A stretch of 64,000 bases of DNA from Lineus longissimus (lineage: Eukaryota > Nemertea > Pilidiophora > Heteronemertea > Lineidae): positions 17,548,599 through 17,612,598 of the forward strand of contig NC_088309.1 of NCBI RefSeq assembly GCF_910592395.1. The letters run 5' to 3'. Below the pieces are notes generated by a model. It saw nothing but the letters and a program-made list of their open reading frames with translations, was not told the DNA's origin and made no database searches. Shown in pieces: positions 45,801 to 50,600 of this stretch (the stretch's first letter is position 1; each line of letters begins with the position of its first letter). The translations under genes and the position numbers were made by a program.

Positions 45801-46388
45801 TGATGTCCCACACCCGCACTTGAGTGGCACCAGTGTAAATAAATCTACTTGTGTGAATGGTCAATGGCTCATAACGTCATGAAATAATTGTGTCACGCGG
45901 AAGGAAACAATGGGATCCACGTCCGACGTCGTAACTGTGGGGGCGGTGCGTTGCGAATGCAGGATCAGCCAACGCGCGGCCCATATGATGGAATGCGACA
46001 AAACTGTACCGGCACCAGAATTGTCATGGGTCTGCACAAATTTTTTCAGATTCGATGGACATGATGGATATATGCATTTTGTTTACACTTTACATACAGT
46101 GTATACGTAACCATTACACTCACTACCTTGTCTTGTGCGAGTTAGGCCTACTTACCTATATAGGCTAAAGCCTAGATCTAGGCCTACCGTCTTAACGATC
46201 TTTCCTTTTTTGGCATAAAGGCATCTTTGTTTTGGCGTGTCTGAGAACAGGAATTAGACTATACTATGACAGGAACCCAGTGACCGAACAGGTCGTCTGG
46301 TCGAGGTTGCGTTTTCTCACCGGTAGAGTCTCTTGGACTTGTCGGCCTCTTGCTTCCCTTCAGAAGGTTTAACTGAAGCCTTTTTCAT
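7802..46388 (-). CDS. SMG5: SMG5 nonsense-mediated decay factor, 24 coding exons
   Basis: SMG5 acts in the cytoplasm with SMG7 and PP2A on phosphorylated UPF1 during nonsense-mediated mRNA decay and helps recruit decay enzymes. Twenty-four exons were placed by GT-AG sites, phase and similarity to vertebrate SMG5; lengths total 3273 nt (1090 aa; human SMG5 is about 1016). Exons 1-10 (aa 1-468) form the 14-3-3-like and helical region, with motifs such as GRRAEELLWRKV, CHRCLIYLGDI and NQLGTLAGSSYYN. Exons 11-14 form a basic then acidic low-complexity linker. Exons 15-18 hold EGLLPTIKVFCDWM and LIRICCLLKFG. Exons 19-24 (aa about 896-1090) hold a predicted helix then a PIN-like domain (PYLIPDASAL, RFIIIIPLAVIDNLDLLKK). 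SMG5 PIN domains are known to lack the full catalytic Asp set of SMG6. Recognition is from remembered family sequence; exon 24 and any 5' untranslated exon are the least certain parts. Confidence 0.95.
8470..8546 (-). pseudogene. Diverged partial copy of SMG5 exon 23
   Basis: Behind a CCTTTAG acceptor-like site the minus strand reads VVNQPLDNPYFNLKIRAAVS and on, aligned with TNQPLDNPNLTPRMRGAVAA of exon 23 about 120 bp upstream. The donor position has changed from GATGGTAGG to GCTGTTTGG, so the copy has probably lost its 5' splice site. Confidence 0.8.
8583..8740 (-). CDS. SMG5: SMG5 exon 23
   Basis: The acceptor is CTTCCAG and the donor is AGATG|GTAGGT. It encodes YFLQAISCCKYFAHQQ and VSYLTNQPLDNPNLTPRMRG, matching the vertebrate TGLPLDNP block near the C-terminus. 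A diverged partial copy lies at 8470-8546. Confidence 0.95.
9373..9453 (-). CDS. SMG5: SMG5 exon 22
   Basis: The acceptor is CCACAG and the donor is GCATG|GTAAGT. It encodes YVRAQKSNEKSS...LKRKDREAW, matching vertebrate YIRCQKEVGKS...LKRQDADAW. Confidence 0.95.
9817..9850. repeat. GAT trinucleotide repeat
   Basis: About eleven GAT triplets in an intron of SMG5. It makes poly-Asp or poly-His frames that are not genes. Confidence 0.95.
10457..10547 (-). CDS. SMG5: SMG5 exon 21
   Basis: The acceptor is GATTCCAG and the donor is AATAG|GTAAGG. It encodes VIDNLDLLKKDSCNAREAIR then WLEMEFKKGNR, matching vertebrate VIDGLDLLKK...IRYLEAEFKKGNR. Confidence 0.97.
10790..10880 (-). repeat. Three copies of the exon 20 splice-donor region
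   Basis: Exon/intron boundary words recur at 10868/10869 (GGCAG|GTAAGACC, true donor), 10834/10835 (GGCAG|GTAAGGCC) and 10810/10811 (CGCAG|GTGAGACC), separated by CCAATTGG/CCATTGG-type spacers. Use of the two downstream donors would lengthen exon 20 by 34 or 58 bases and shift the frame. Confidence 0.85.
10869..11025 (-). CDS. SMG5: SMG5 exon 20 (PIN domain start)
   Basis: The acceptor is TTTTTCAG and the donor is GGCAG|GTAAGA. It encodes AEVNQLEGSLKLE, PYLIPDASALTDGLDCIKHM and SARFIIIIPLA, the start of the PIN-like fold. The Asp in PYLIPD is the PIN acidic residue kept in SMG5. Two extra donor-like copies lie within 60 bases downstream. Confidence 0.97.
11565..11624 (-). CDS. SMG5: SMG5 exon 19
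   Basis: A 60-base phase-0 exon with acceptor ATTCCAG and donor CTGCAG|GTGAGA. It encodes exactly ADTEARRNQLMRDMAHLRLQ, matching vertebrate EEARRNRLMRDMAQLRLQ, a predicted helix in front of the PIN domain. Confidence 0.97.
11703..11926. mobile_element. TTAA-flanked MITE, copy 1
   Basis: A 224-bp unit with TTAA at both ends and inverted termini AAGGGGGACTATAGGCAG and CTGCCTATATATTGTCCCTT. The interior (GAGGGGCTAATTTGGCCATC and on) is shared, inverted, with 37645-37866. TTAA duplications are typical of piggyBac- or Kolobok-type elements; the source family is not determined. Confidence 0.85.
11927..13480. other. Intron 18 of SMG5, nothing recognised
   Basis: No exon-like conservation was seen on either strand. 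A GGGTTCGAACCC word at about 13329 resembles a tRNA B box but no convincing SINE head surrounds it. Confidence 0.35.
13487..13714. mobile_element. Foldback MITE in SMG5 intron
   Basis: The two halves are imperfect inverted repeats. The left reads AGGGTTGACCATAGGCAG..CCACCACTTAGGCTAGA. The complement of the right reads AGGGTTGATCATAATAGGCA..CCACCATTTGGGCTAGA, and the match continues for about 100 bp per arm. No protein is encoded. A single similar end word occurs at 43682. Confidence 0.75.
14615..14815. repeat. Two-copy tandem repeat (about 95 bp unit)
   Basis: The segment CAGTATACTTTCATGAAC...GTTCAACC is repeated once at about 85-90 percent identity, the second copy carrying a small insertion. 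It lies within SMG5 intron 18 and is not coding. Confidence 0.85.
14830..20030. other. Intron 18 of SMG5, mostly unannotated
   Basis: It contains a run of 20 G at about 15295-15314 and a repeated GGCGGAGGC-type word at 15970-16080. A motif near 17880 (CTGCTTCTCCGGCCCT) is related to one near 14538. Longer frames such as 18839-19225 have no recognisable family resemblance and low-complexity flanks. Confidence 0.35.
20040..21140. repeat. 38-bp minisatellite array, about 28 units
   Basis: The unit is GGTGCTGGCCACTCAGGGTC then ACAGCTATGGGTTGCAAT, with frequent ACAGCT/ACATCT, GGCC/GGTC/GACC and GTTGCA/GTAGCA variants. Edges near 20.04 and 20.95-21.3 kb are more degenerate. Because 38 is not a multiple of three, each reading frame cycles through three peptides every 114 bases, giving long but meaningless ORFs. 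It sits in SMG5 intron 18. Confidence 0.97.
21935..22180. repeat. Interspersed repeat, unoccupied counterpart of 5.9-6.7 kb
   Basis: It shows uninterrupted CTATCAAATTTAGCATTTAG then TGCAAGGAAAAAGTC, exactly where the 6 kb copy holds a SINE, together with shared flanking words. Family unknown. Confidence 0.7.
22181..26380. other. Intron 18 of SMG5, unannotated
   Basis: It contains three degenerate tandem copies of a unit of roughly 150-200 bp between 24525 and 25000 (shared GCAGAGGATTTTAGACTTG and ACAACCTGTGACACTGCCC) and a G run at 24924-24937. No coding exon or RNA gene was recognised. Confidence 0.4.
26385..26485. mobile_element. Truncated TTAA MITE, copy 2
   Basis: It starts TTAAAGGGGGACTATTTTAT and shares the GAGGGGCTAATTTGGCCATC interior with the copy at 11.7 kb for about 100 bp, then diverges. 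The other end is missing. Confidence 0.7.
27167..27319 (-). CDS. SMG5: SMG5 exon 18
   Basis: The acceptor is AATTTCAG and the donor is AAACTG|GTAAGC. It encodes LIRICCLLKFGSKIAEVKSV, matching vertebrate VVRICCIRSFGHFIA. A 15.5 kb intron follows before exon 19. Confidence 0.95.
28306..28484 (-). CDS. SMG5: SMG5 exon 17
   Basis: The acceptor is GTCCTTCAG and the donor is CATGAG|GTAGGT. It encodes LSEDLSLQNVPPLRDVHNCL, matching vertebrate LPEDMALRNLPPLRAAHRRF. Confidence 0.95.
28853..28928 (-). CDS. SMG5: SMG5 exon 16
   Basis: The acceptor is CTTTCAG and the donor is CACCTG|GTAAGG. It encodes SSHSLWTRLSMLLNMLPTEE, matching vertebrate SQSLWNRLSVLLNLLP. Confidence 0.95.
29385..29514 (-). CDS. 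SMG5: SMG5 exon 15
   Basis: The acceptor is ATTTGCAG and the donor is GCTCAG|GTAACG. It encodes NRLVDIITREGLLPTIKVFC then DWM...VETCAQ, matching vertebrate LMAEGLLPAVKVFLDWL...IIVCAQ. Confidence 0.96.
29911..29992 (-). CDS. SMG5: SMG5 exon 14
   Basis: The acceptor is CTTTGCAG and the donor is GACAG|GTGTGT. It encodes an acidic Ser/Asp-rich segment ending DSVIDR. The split Arg codon joins to NESEGRR of exon 15, similar to the vertebrate CRNERSIQEKL junction. Confidence 0.82.
30601..30708 (-). CDS. SMG5: SMG5 exon 13
   Basis: The acceptor is GTTTGCAG and the donor is ACAG|GTGAGA. It encodes FDQDPESKYVEELAMKLATF then an acidic tail. There is no strong vertebrate match; it is accepted on phase, splice sites and composition. 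Confidence 0.78.
31273..31737 (-). CDS. SMG5: SMG5 exon 12 (acidic linker)
   Basis: This is the largest coding exon (465 bases), with acceptor TTATTTCAG and donor CACCAG|GTAAGG. The peptide is acidic and serine-rich (MFSDSDEDEALNYLGESDSS and onward). This linker is poorly conserved between animals, so its place rests on phase agreement with exons 11 and 13 and on composition. Confidence 0.85.
33522..33609 (-). CDS. SMG5: SMG5 exon 11
   Basis: The acceptor is CCTTTCAG and the donor is CCCTG|GTAAAC. It encodes KKKLMLQRLERRRRRRSGES, the Arg-rich segment that corresponds to the RRRR block of vertebrate SMG5, followed by acidic residues. Confidence 0.9.
34281..34561 (-). CDS. SMG5: SMG5 exon 10
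   Basis: The acceptor is CCCTTTCAG and the donor is GCTAAG|GTATGC. It encodes SKFITAAMAFSLALFSHVLN, the last conserved helix of the N-terminal domain, then a long acidic/basic stretch (KVKWQEIEKEEKSD). Two degenerate copies of its 5' half lie just upstream. Confidence 0.96.
34575..34706 (-). pseudogene. Partial copy of SMG5 exon 10
   Basis: The minus strand reads AAMASSLTLFSHVLNHFVNR and on to AAESPVH, about 80 percent identical to the first half of exon 10, which starts 14 bases downstream. There is an acceptor-like CTGCAG but the copy ends in TAAG with no GT donor, so it is unlikely to be spliced in on its own. Confidence 0.88.
34740..34842 (-). pseudogene. Decayed third copy of SMG5 exon 10
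   Basis: Read on the minus strand, AFSFTLSSNVLSPVV is followed by a stop codon, then a remnant of the RVQTAIY block. It aligns with AFSLALFSHVLNHVV of exon 10. It lies upstream of the better copy at 34575-34706. Confidence 0.7.
35196..35401 (-). CDS. SMG5: SMG5 exon 9
   Basis: The acceptor is TGCTTTCAG and the donor is GTCGG|GTAAGA. It encodes TTLQDFNLCMYYQPP and DNDIVFKMVVMCIMTVHNL, the counterpart of vertebrate VLEDFNLCLFYLP...LLIFQMVIICLMCVHSL. Confidence 0.96.
35851..36923. mobile_element. 1073-bp non-autonomous pogo/Tigger-type element
   Basis: It begins CAGTGGAACCCTGGTAACAC and ends ACCGGGGTTCCACTG, flanked by TA on both sides (35849-35850 and 36924-36925). Subterminal regions are rich in GTGGTCGTGTTA and GTGGTCGCGTTA repeats in both orientations. 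No transposase frame is present, so it needs a partner supplied elsewhere. Confidence 0.9.
37541..37612 (-). CDS. SMG5: SMG5 exon 8
   Basis: A 72-base exon with acceptor CTTCCCAG and donor CAAAA|GTAAGT. It encodes YKDIKRCIVGFMYLLDVLHF, matching vertebrate CKDIKRLLVNFMYLQSLL. Confidence 0.95.
37645..37866. mobile_element. TTAA-flanked MITE, copy 3
   Basis: A 222-bp full-length copy with TTAA at both ends and termini AAAGGGACAATATAGGCAG and CTGCCTATAGTCCCCCTTT. It is inverted relative to the 11.7 kb copy and similar throughout. Confidence 0.88.
38064..38242. mobile_element. 179-bp pogo/Tigger-type MITE
   Basis: Ends are CAGTAGAACCTCTATATTAA and AAGGGAGGTTCCACTG, flanked by TA on both sides. 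The interior has GGACACC and GGTGTCC in mirrored positions. It lies 28 bases beyond the exon 7 donor. Relatives are at 1701, 5161 and 47893. Confidence 0.9.
38271..38396 (-). CDS. SMG5: SMG5 exon 7
   Basis: The acceptor is ATTTCCAG. The donor is the less usual CAGAG|GTTGGT, chosen because it alone keeps phase with exon 8 (PPEQQR then YKDIKR). It encodes SFEGAQGNMKRLFEKNRKRH, matching vertebrate SFEGAYGNLKRLYDK. Confidence 0.92.
38761..39433 (-). repeat. 119-bp tandem array seeded on the exon 6 splice donor
   Basis: Five full units and a partial one, with the GGGCTTGTGC word recurring every 119 bases. On the minus strand every full unit contains GAGATGGTAGGTCACAG, echoing the true exon 6 boundary ACATGAGATG|GTAGGTTTG. 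The last unit merges with the genuine donor at 39433/39434, so the intron beginning is itself part of the array. Confidence 0.9.
39434..39602 (-). CDS. SMG5: SMG5 exon 6
   Basis: The acceptor is TTTTCAG and the donor is AGATG|GTAGGT. It encodes RYQQEFDG, RRYYYQALALLPDTGMPHNQ and LGTLAGSSYYN, the helical repeat block that is near-identical across animals. The donor region is echoed in the 119-bp repeats downstream. Confidence 0.97.
40543..40587 (-). pseudogene. Duplicated end of SMG5 exon 5 with donor
   Basis: The minus strand reads CHRSLVYLGDI followed by G|GTAAGC, matching CHRCLIYLGDI and G|GTAAGT of exon 5. It lies on the far side of the SINE at 40591-40902, so the pair looks like a target-site duplication of about 45 bp with six or so differences. 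Confidence 0.85.
40591..40902 (+). mobile_element. tRNA-derived SINE abutting SMG5 exon 5 donor
   Basis: The head GGGGATCAGTGGCAGAGTGG, B-box-like AAGTTCGACACT, body and tail (TTTAACTTTTAAC) match the SINE at 6271-6580. It is inserted antisense to SMG5, directly against the exon 5 donor, and is flanked by the duplicated exon end. Confidence 0.92.
40908..41009 (-). CDS. SMG5: SMG5 exon 5
   Basis: The acceptor is TTTTCAG and the donor is GATATTG|GTAAGT. It encodes ELPPEILEWAKRACHRCLIY followed by LGDI, matching the vertebrate ACHRCLVYLGDL block. A SINE abuts its donor on the intron side. Confidence 0.97.
41335..41749 (-). repeat. 82-bp array of exon 4-like units with splice-site motifs
   Basis: Five units of 82 bases follow exon 4 (the word ATGGAGTC recurs at 41373, 41455, 41537, 41619 and 41701, then in exon 4). 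On the minus strand each has TTTCAG or CTTCAG, about 64 bases encoding versions of YQYE..LEDSIDLCFVPEPRS, then GTGAGT (lost in the most distal unit). The gap between one donor and the next acceptor is only about 18 bases, too short for a normal intron. Confidence 0.93.
41750..41906 (-). CDS. SMG5: SMG5 exon 4
   Basis: The acceptor is GTTTCAG and the donor is TCAT|GTGAGT. It encodes LECAVRTHLAAAAGYYHHLL and, at its end, DSIDLCFVPEPRS. The last 64 coding bases plus the donor are the template of the tandem array lying immediately downstream in intron 4. Confidence 0.97.
41937..42010 (-). pseudogene. Internally deleted copy of SMG5 exon 4
   Basis: The minus strand has SNSGLE followed by a stop codon and EYEIRLDDPIDLC, that is the beginning and end of exon 4 with the middle missing. 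It lies just upstream of the true exon. Confidence 0.7.
42133..42256 (-). CDS. SMG5: SMG5 exon 3
   Basis: The acceptor is ATTCTAG and the donor is AGGAAA|GTAAGA. It encodes LKDYCERLMFYNP then GRRAEELLWRKVFYDIIQL, one of the most conserved blocks of SMG5 and SMG7 14-3-3-like domains. Confidence 0.97.
42735..43310. mobile_element. 576-bp MULE-like element with 9-bp target duplication
   Basis: Direct 9-bp duplications GTTACTGCC flank it at 42726-42734 and 43311-43319. The ends are inverted repeats of about 180 bp beginning GCCGAATTGGTAGATGTCGT, with small indels between arms. The centre has a GAT repeat and no gene. Long inverted ends with a 9-bp duplication are characteristic of Mutator-like elements. 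It lies in SMG5 intron 2. Confidence 0.9.
43535..43633 (-). CDS. SMG5: SMG5 exon 2
   Basis: The acceptor is CTTCCAG and the donor is AATAG|GTAAAA. It encodes AALDCIRKLDELL...YRDVFLPEAI, the counterpart of the vertebrate AVVEAVHRLD...EVFKPE segment. Its phase fits exons 1 and 3 exactly. Confidence 0.93.
43838..44875. repeat. 80-bp satellite array, about 13 units
   Basis: The unit includes ACTCACACAAAAGGTGCGAG, TCTAATGGTTACGTGTGTG and AAACAAAATTCATTTCTACT. Some units are shorter. On the minus strand each carries GTGAGT. It lies in SMG5 intron 1. Confidence 0.95.
45240..45415. repeat. Degenerate short tandem repeat
   Basis: Four or so units of roughly 45 to 55 bases share GGTCATGGTTGG..TTAGC.ATAGCATGA. 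It is non-coding and in SMG5 intron 1. Confidence 0.6.
45430..45680 (-). repeat. Interspersed repeat, copy A
   Basis: G-rich units with TCAGAAGGAC and CCAATG words recur here and, in opposite orientation, at 48810-49005, where CCCCCAAACCCCC and GTCCTTCTGACA are seen. Family unknown. Confidence 0.7.
45669..45771. repeat. Near-perfect palindrome
   Basis: Two 38-base arms, 45669-45706 and 45734-45771, are inverted copies with one difference (GTTGTGCGAG versus GTTGTGTGAG). They surround a 27-base loop that itself repeats GCAAGCTCTAGTGATATG. The arm sequence also occurs singly at 48810-48845. Confidence 0.9.
45777..46045. repeat. 269-bp duplicated segment, copy 1
   Basis: It matches 50578-50845 at roughly 94-95 percent, starting CCTAGCAGACGATTTTTAAA and ending GGGTCTGCACAAATTT. 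A short third fragment with the same start is at 49930-49958. This copy lies in SMG5 intron 1. Confidence 0.93.
46321..46388 (-). CDS. SMG5: SMG5 exon 1 (start codon)
   Basis: The start ATG is at 46386-46388. The peptide opens MKKASVKPSEG and ends KSKRLYR, matching the KRLYR that opens the conserved domain of vertebrate SMG5. The donor is CCG|GTGAGA and the last codon is split after two bases. A 3' splice-like TTTGTGCAG ends nine bases upstream of the ATG (46398-46399 is the AG), so a non-coding first exon probably lies further upstream. Confidence 0.85.
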
Positions 46389-46636
46389 GTTTTTCCTCTG
46401 CACAAATATCAATTCTCGGCGTAAATCATGGTTAGACTAAACTTAGCCATGTAATTATTGCAAAAAGTTACTTTATCGAGCGTTTTTGACAAAATTCAAT
46501 ACTTTTTGATTTTTCTCGTTGGTTTGACAAATTCCTGCCCGGCCGTGATTTTTTTGGGTTGTGATCTTCGGTATTGATAAACTAAATGGCATTATTCCAA
46601 TCTGGCTGCAATAAATGTTGTCTTCGGTCAAGGTGG

Positions 46637-47346
46637 CACTACACAGTGCGGAGGAAGGTGTCAAGGGCAGCGTCAAATAGGCCCCAGGCAACCGACACGA
46701 GGTACGTAGTCTTTCAGTTCCTGCTGAGGCCTAATCATACATCACAGGCACCATAATCTATACATTTCTGGGTTCGTAGGAATCCAGAGAAGACGTCTAC
46801 ACATTTTCATTGCATTTAATTCATAAGTGCACCGATAGGTGGCGCCACCTTTGACACCACTTGGATCCTGAAAATTGTAAATAATTGACCAAGAAATGGC
46901 ATGATGTGTGCGATCTTCAAACATGCCTCAATCGGTTCAAAATAAATGATTTGGGAATGCCATTACCACCGGCAGATAGCCAAATGCATCTAGTATCTTT
47001 ATTTGATGTGAAAACATGGGGTCATCTCGGCTTTTTTCGCTATATGGCCAAGAATTTGGACGAGCATAATTGACACTCGCACAAATACGCCCAACCTCGC
47101 GTGGCAGATGGAAGGTATGTTATATATTGAGGCCAAACTGGGGATTGAGATCCGCTTCAAATGGCACAGATGCTAGGCTCATAAAATCGCCAAAGATCCC
47201 TCTGCACATGCAAGACCAGGGCGTCAAAGTAAATAGCATTTGGAACAGGATGGTATTGGACCCATTCATGAACATAAAAACGCCCTGCGTCTTAAGAACT
47301 ACATTTCTCTGGGGGACAAAACGGACCCCGTCCCCACTGTGTAGTG
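46637..47346. mobile_element. Possible CACTA-like non-autonomous element
   Basis: It begins CACTACACAGTGCGGAGG and ends CCGTCCCCACTGTGTAGTG, a 12-base perfect inverted end with looser similarity inward. CACTA ends suggest the En/Spm group. No target duplication is visible and no protein is encoded, so the classification is tentative. Confidence 0.45.
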
Positions 47347-47686
47347 CAACTTAAATGCGTAAAAAGATGGGGACGTGTATGGAGAAGGTGGATGTTGGCG
47401 TGTCCAATCAGCCACACCTCCCTCATGGGGAAAGTAAGATTACCAACATGGGTTGTTGGGCGAGTATACTTTTCACCGTTTCACCGTTACAAACTAGCAA
47501 GCTGATCGTTTTGTTGCACTCTGCCGCAATAAATAAAATTTATTTGAAAGACAACATTCTTGCTTTGTCAGCTTTTATTTATCAGCTACCAGGTCAACAT
47601 TCTAGTATGTACAGCAAAAAAGAGGATGCATGTCTTCTGCCGAAATATCCTGGAGGACGATTCTCTTTAATTAGCCGACTCATTTA

Positions 47687-50600
47687 CTAGAAAGACCTCC
47701 GTCTGCCGCCATTCCTTCCCCTCGAGCCTGCGGACGGGATGCACTGACCTGTTGAACTACAGAAACCGCAGCATTCGCTTCCAGTACAAGCTCCTTCTTT
47801 TTTACACGCCGCCGAAATATCTGTGAATGGAAAGGAGGGAAAAACTATTCAAATGAGGTTGCGAAAATTTTCGATGAAATTAGCAATCTAGATCTCCCTC
47901 AGCGGACACTTCTCTATTAAGGACAACCTCCCTATTACGGACACTAGTTTTTGTCCCAATTTGGTACTTTCTATTAAATTTTACCTCTCTAATCAGGACA
48001 CCTCTCTATTAAGGACAGCATTTGCCAGTCCTGAGGGTGTCCTAGAGAGGTTCTACTGCATATGTTTACGGAATGTGCTTCCTGCTGTTTCAGGCGGACC
48101 AATTAACCACTGTGAGCAAATACTATTACACTACAGAGGTTATGATGGATACTCAGTGAAAGGGGGGGGGGGGGGGATTCACGTGACAGACTACGCCCTG
48201 TAATTTGTTCCGCTTGGTCACGTTGTGCATTAACACGATATAATCGCCCCATAGTGACAAATATACTGGGTGGCACAAAAAATTTCTCCTACTTTAGGTA
48301 TTGAATAACGCTCATTATATCAGTCATAAATTAACTTTTTGTTTCCAGTTTGTTTGATTTCGTTACCTGTCATATGCATTAATAGGCATTTACTTTTTTT
48401 TCTATGCATGCATTATTTCGACAGTTTTGATTTGGTGTCGTTCACCAATCAAATTCTCCGACCACCGTGTAAATCCACCTATGATTGTTTTGATGTTCCG
48501 AGGGAGGTGCGAAATAGAGGTTAGTGCTGCCATTTTGTCAGACCTCCATGATACACCATCCATAGACCTCCATGATACACCATCCATAGAACTTAAAAGC
48601 AATAATGGATGCATTATTACTCTGGATCTAGCTGTGTGAGTGATGACCAATAACACCCAATTCAGTGTCGAAAAAGGTAAAAGCACATTGCGAACTAGGA
48701 CATTGAAATAAATGATGCAGGTTTCTTTGATAAGGTCAAACTGGAAAAAACGTTTTAATCTCTGCTACATGCGACTGGAATTTGGGAACTTTATAATCAT
48801 TGATAATATGTAAAGAGCAAGCTCTAGTGAACTCACACAACTGTTTGACATGGGGGAGCCCCCCAAACCCCCGTCCTTCTGACATATTTAGCCAGTACAT
48901 TGGGGGATGAGTCCCCCAAACCCCCTCCCCCGTTCTCTGAAAGTGACAGGTTTTAGTCAGTACATTGGGGGGATGCCCCCCCCCCATTGGACTCTAAAAA
49001 TTGAATTCCTTGGAGACGCTGAACAATAAGGCCCCATAAAGAAGTAGTCCCCGCCCCGGTAGCTGTCTCATATCTGCTGACAGAAGCAGCTCTTTGGTGG
49101 TGAAATAATAATTGAATTTTCCACCTGCAAGCCCAGATATTTGTGCATGTTTCTTCACCAGTTAGTTAATAACGAATTTTTGTTGCTTATATATTCGTAA
49201 CTGTTTTAAATGCGTTTCATGCTCAGATGTCTTAATTTGACAATTTGGCGATAATACAGGTGTTGGATGACAAGAATAGGAATGATCCATCATGTTAGGA
49301 TTATTTTCGTTCATTGTCTTGTTGTTGAATGAAATCTCAATCTGTTTGAATGAAAATAATGGAATTAAAAAACGCTGTTAGTGTTCGGCTCTTACCAGGC
49401 CTATATAGTTTTGTTTTCATCTATTCAAAGGTTCATTCCAATCCAACCATAACTGCTACAGTATACAGAGAATGATGATTTTGTGCAGCATTTGACCCCC
49501 AATTATATAAATGCATTGTAAAGTGGGCCTGACCTAGGCCTACAGCTCATCCTGATTTAAATGGCATGAAACCCCTGGCATGCTGGGCCCTGTGCCCCCT
49601 GTGCAAATTTAAATTATGTGAGTAGGCCCCTCCCCCCCGTTTGGCCCTAAGAAAATTTCTAGGCAAGGCACATTGGAAATTTTTCTTTTTCCAGAGCACT
49701 TGTGGTTGGAATACTAGTAGATTGGAATGAGTTATTTCTTCAATGATATGAAAGTTGAAACCCCTCTGAGTACAAAAATGCAAAGGCAAGACACATCATG
49801 CATGTCATGACACCCAGGAGCTTTATCTCATTTCTGAAACAGTTGTGGTTGGAATGAATTTCCAAATCAGTCCGTCAAATCTCTATGCAATGAAATGTCA
49901 CAACTGTCTCCACCTACGTTGTCCTGTATGTCCTAGCAGACGATTTTTAAATAAATGATGTGATTGATATACTTGTAGATTGGAATGAATTATTTCTTCA
50001 ATGATATGAAAGTTGAAAACCCTCCGAGTACGAAAATGGAGAGGCAAGACACATGCATGTCATGACAACCTCTAGCTTTTTCTCATTTCTGTGGAAATCT
50101 GTGAAATGGCTCAAGCAGTTGCATGGTTGGAATGAATTTCCAAATCAGTCCGTCAAATCTCTATCCAAATGGAACTTTAAGACCACTCTATATTTGTGCA
50201 GTAGTGTTAAAACTGACCTTTTTGAAGTAAAGTACGTAAATCGAGAAGAAGAGCACGTTTTCTTTGTCTAAGAATTATTCAGGACGAAATTTATAATATT
50301 TGGGGTTTTTCGCGATTGTCCGGCCCAATTGGCAATATTGCCATTTGGGATGGTGAACAGAGCTAGGAGCAAATGCGACGCTTATGATTTATTTAAAGAA
50401 ATAAAATGTCCGATTTAACATCCTGCAGAATCAGGGGAATCGGGCGTTTCCAGTGATATACGACACAAAAGGATTGTCCTCATGCATTCACTTTGGAAAC
50501 GCATATTAAAATAGATGTTACGTCCTGTTAATGGGGCACGTCATCATCGCGTACATTTGGGAAAAACTCCCTAACGAGACCCTAGCAGACGATTTTTAAA

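Noticed and set aside
45910-46110. Paired plus-strand frames at 45910 and 50714 beginning MGSTSDVV / MGITSDVV
   Set aside because: The two copies share a duplicated block but their frames diverge downstream and contain frameshifting indels; no splice or domain support.
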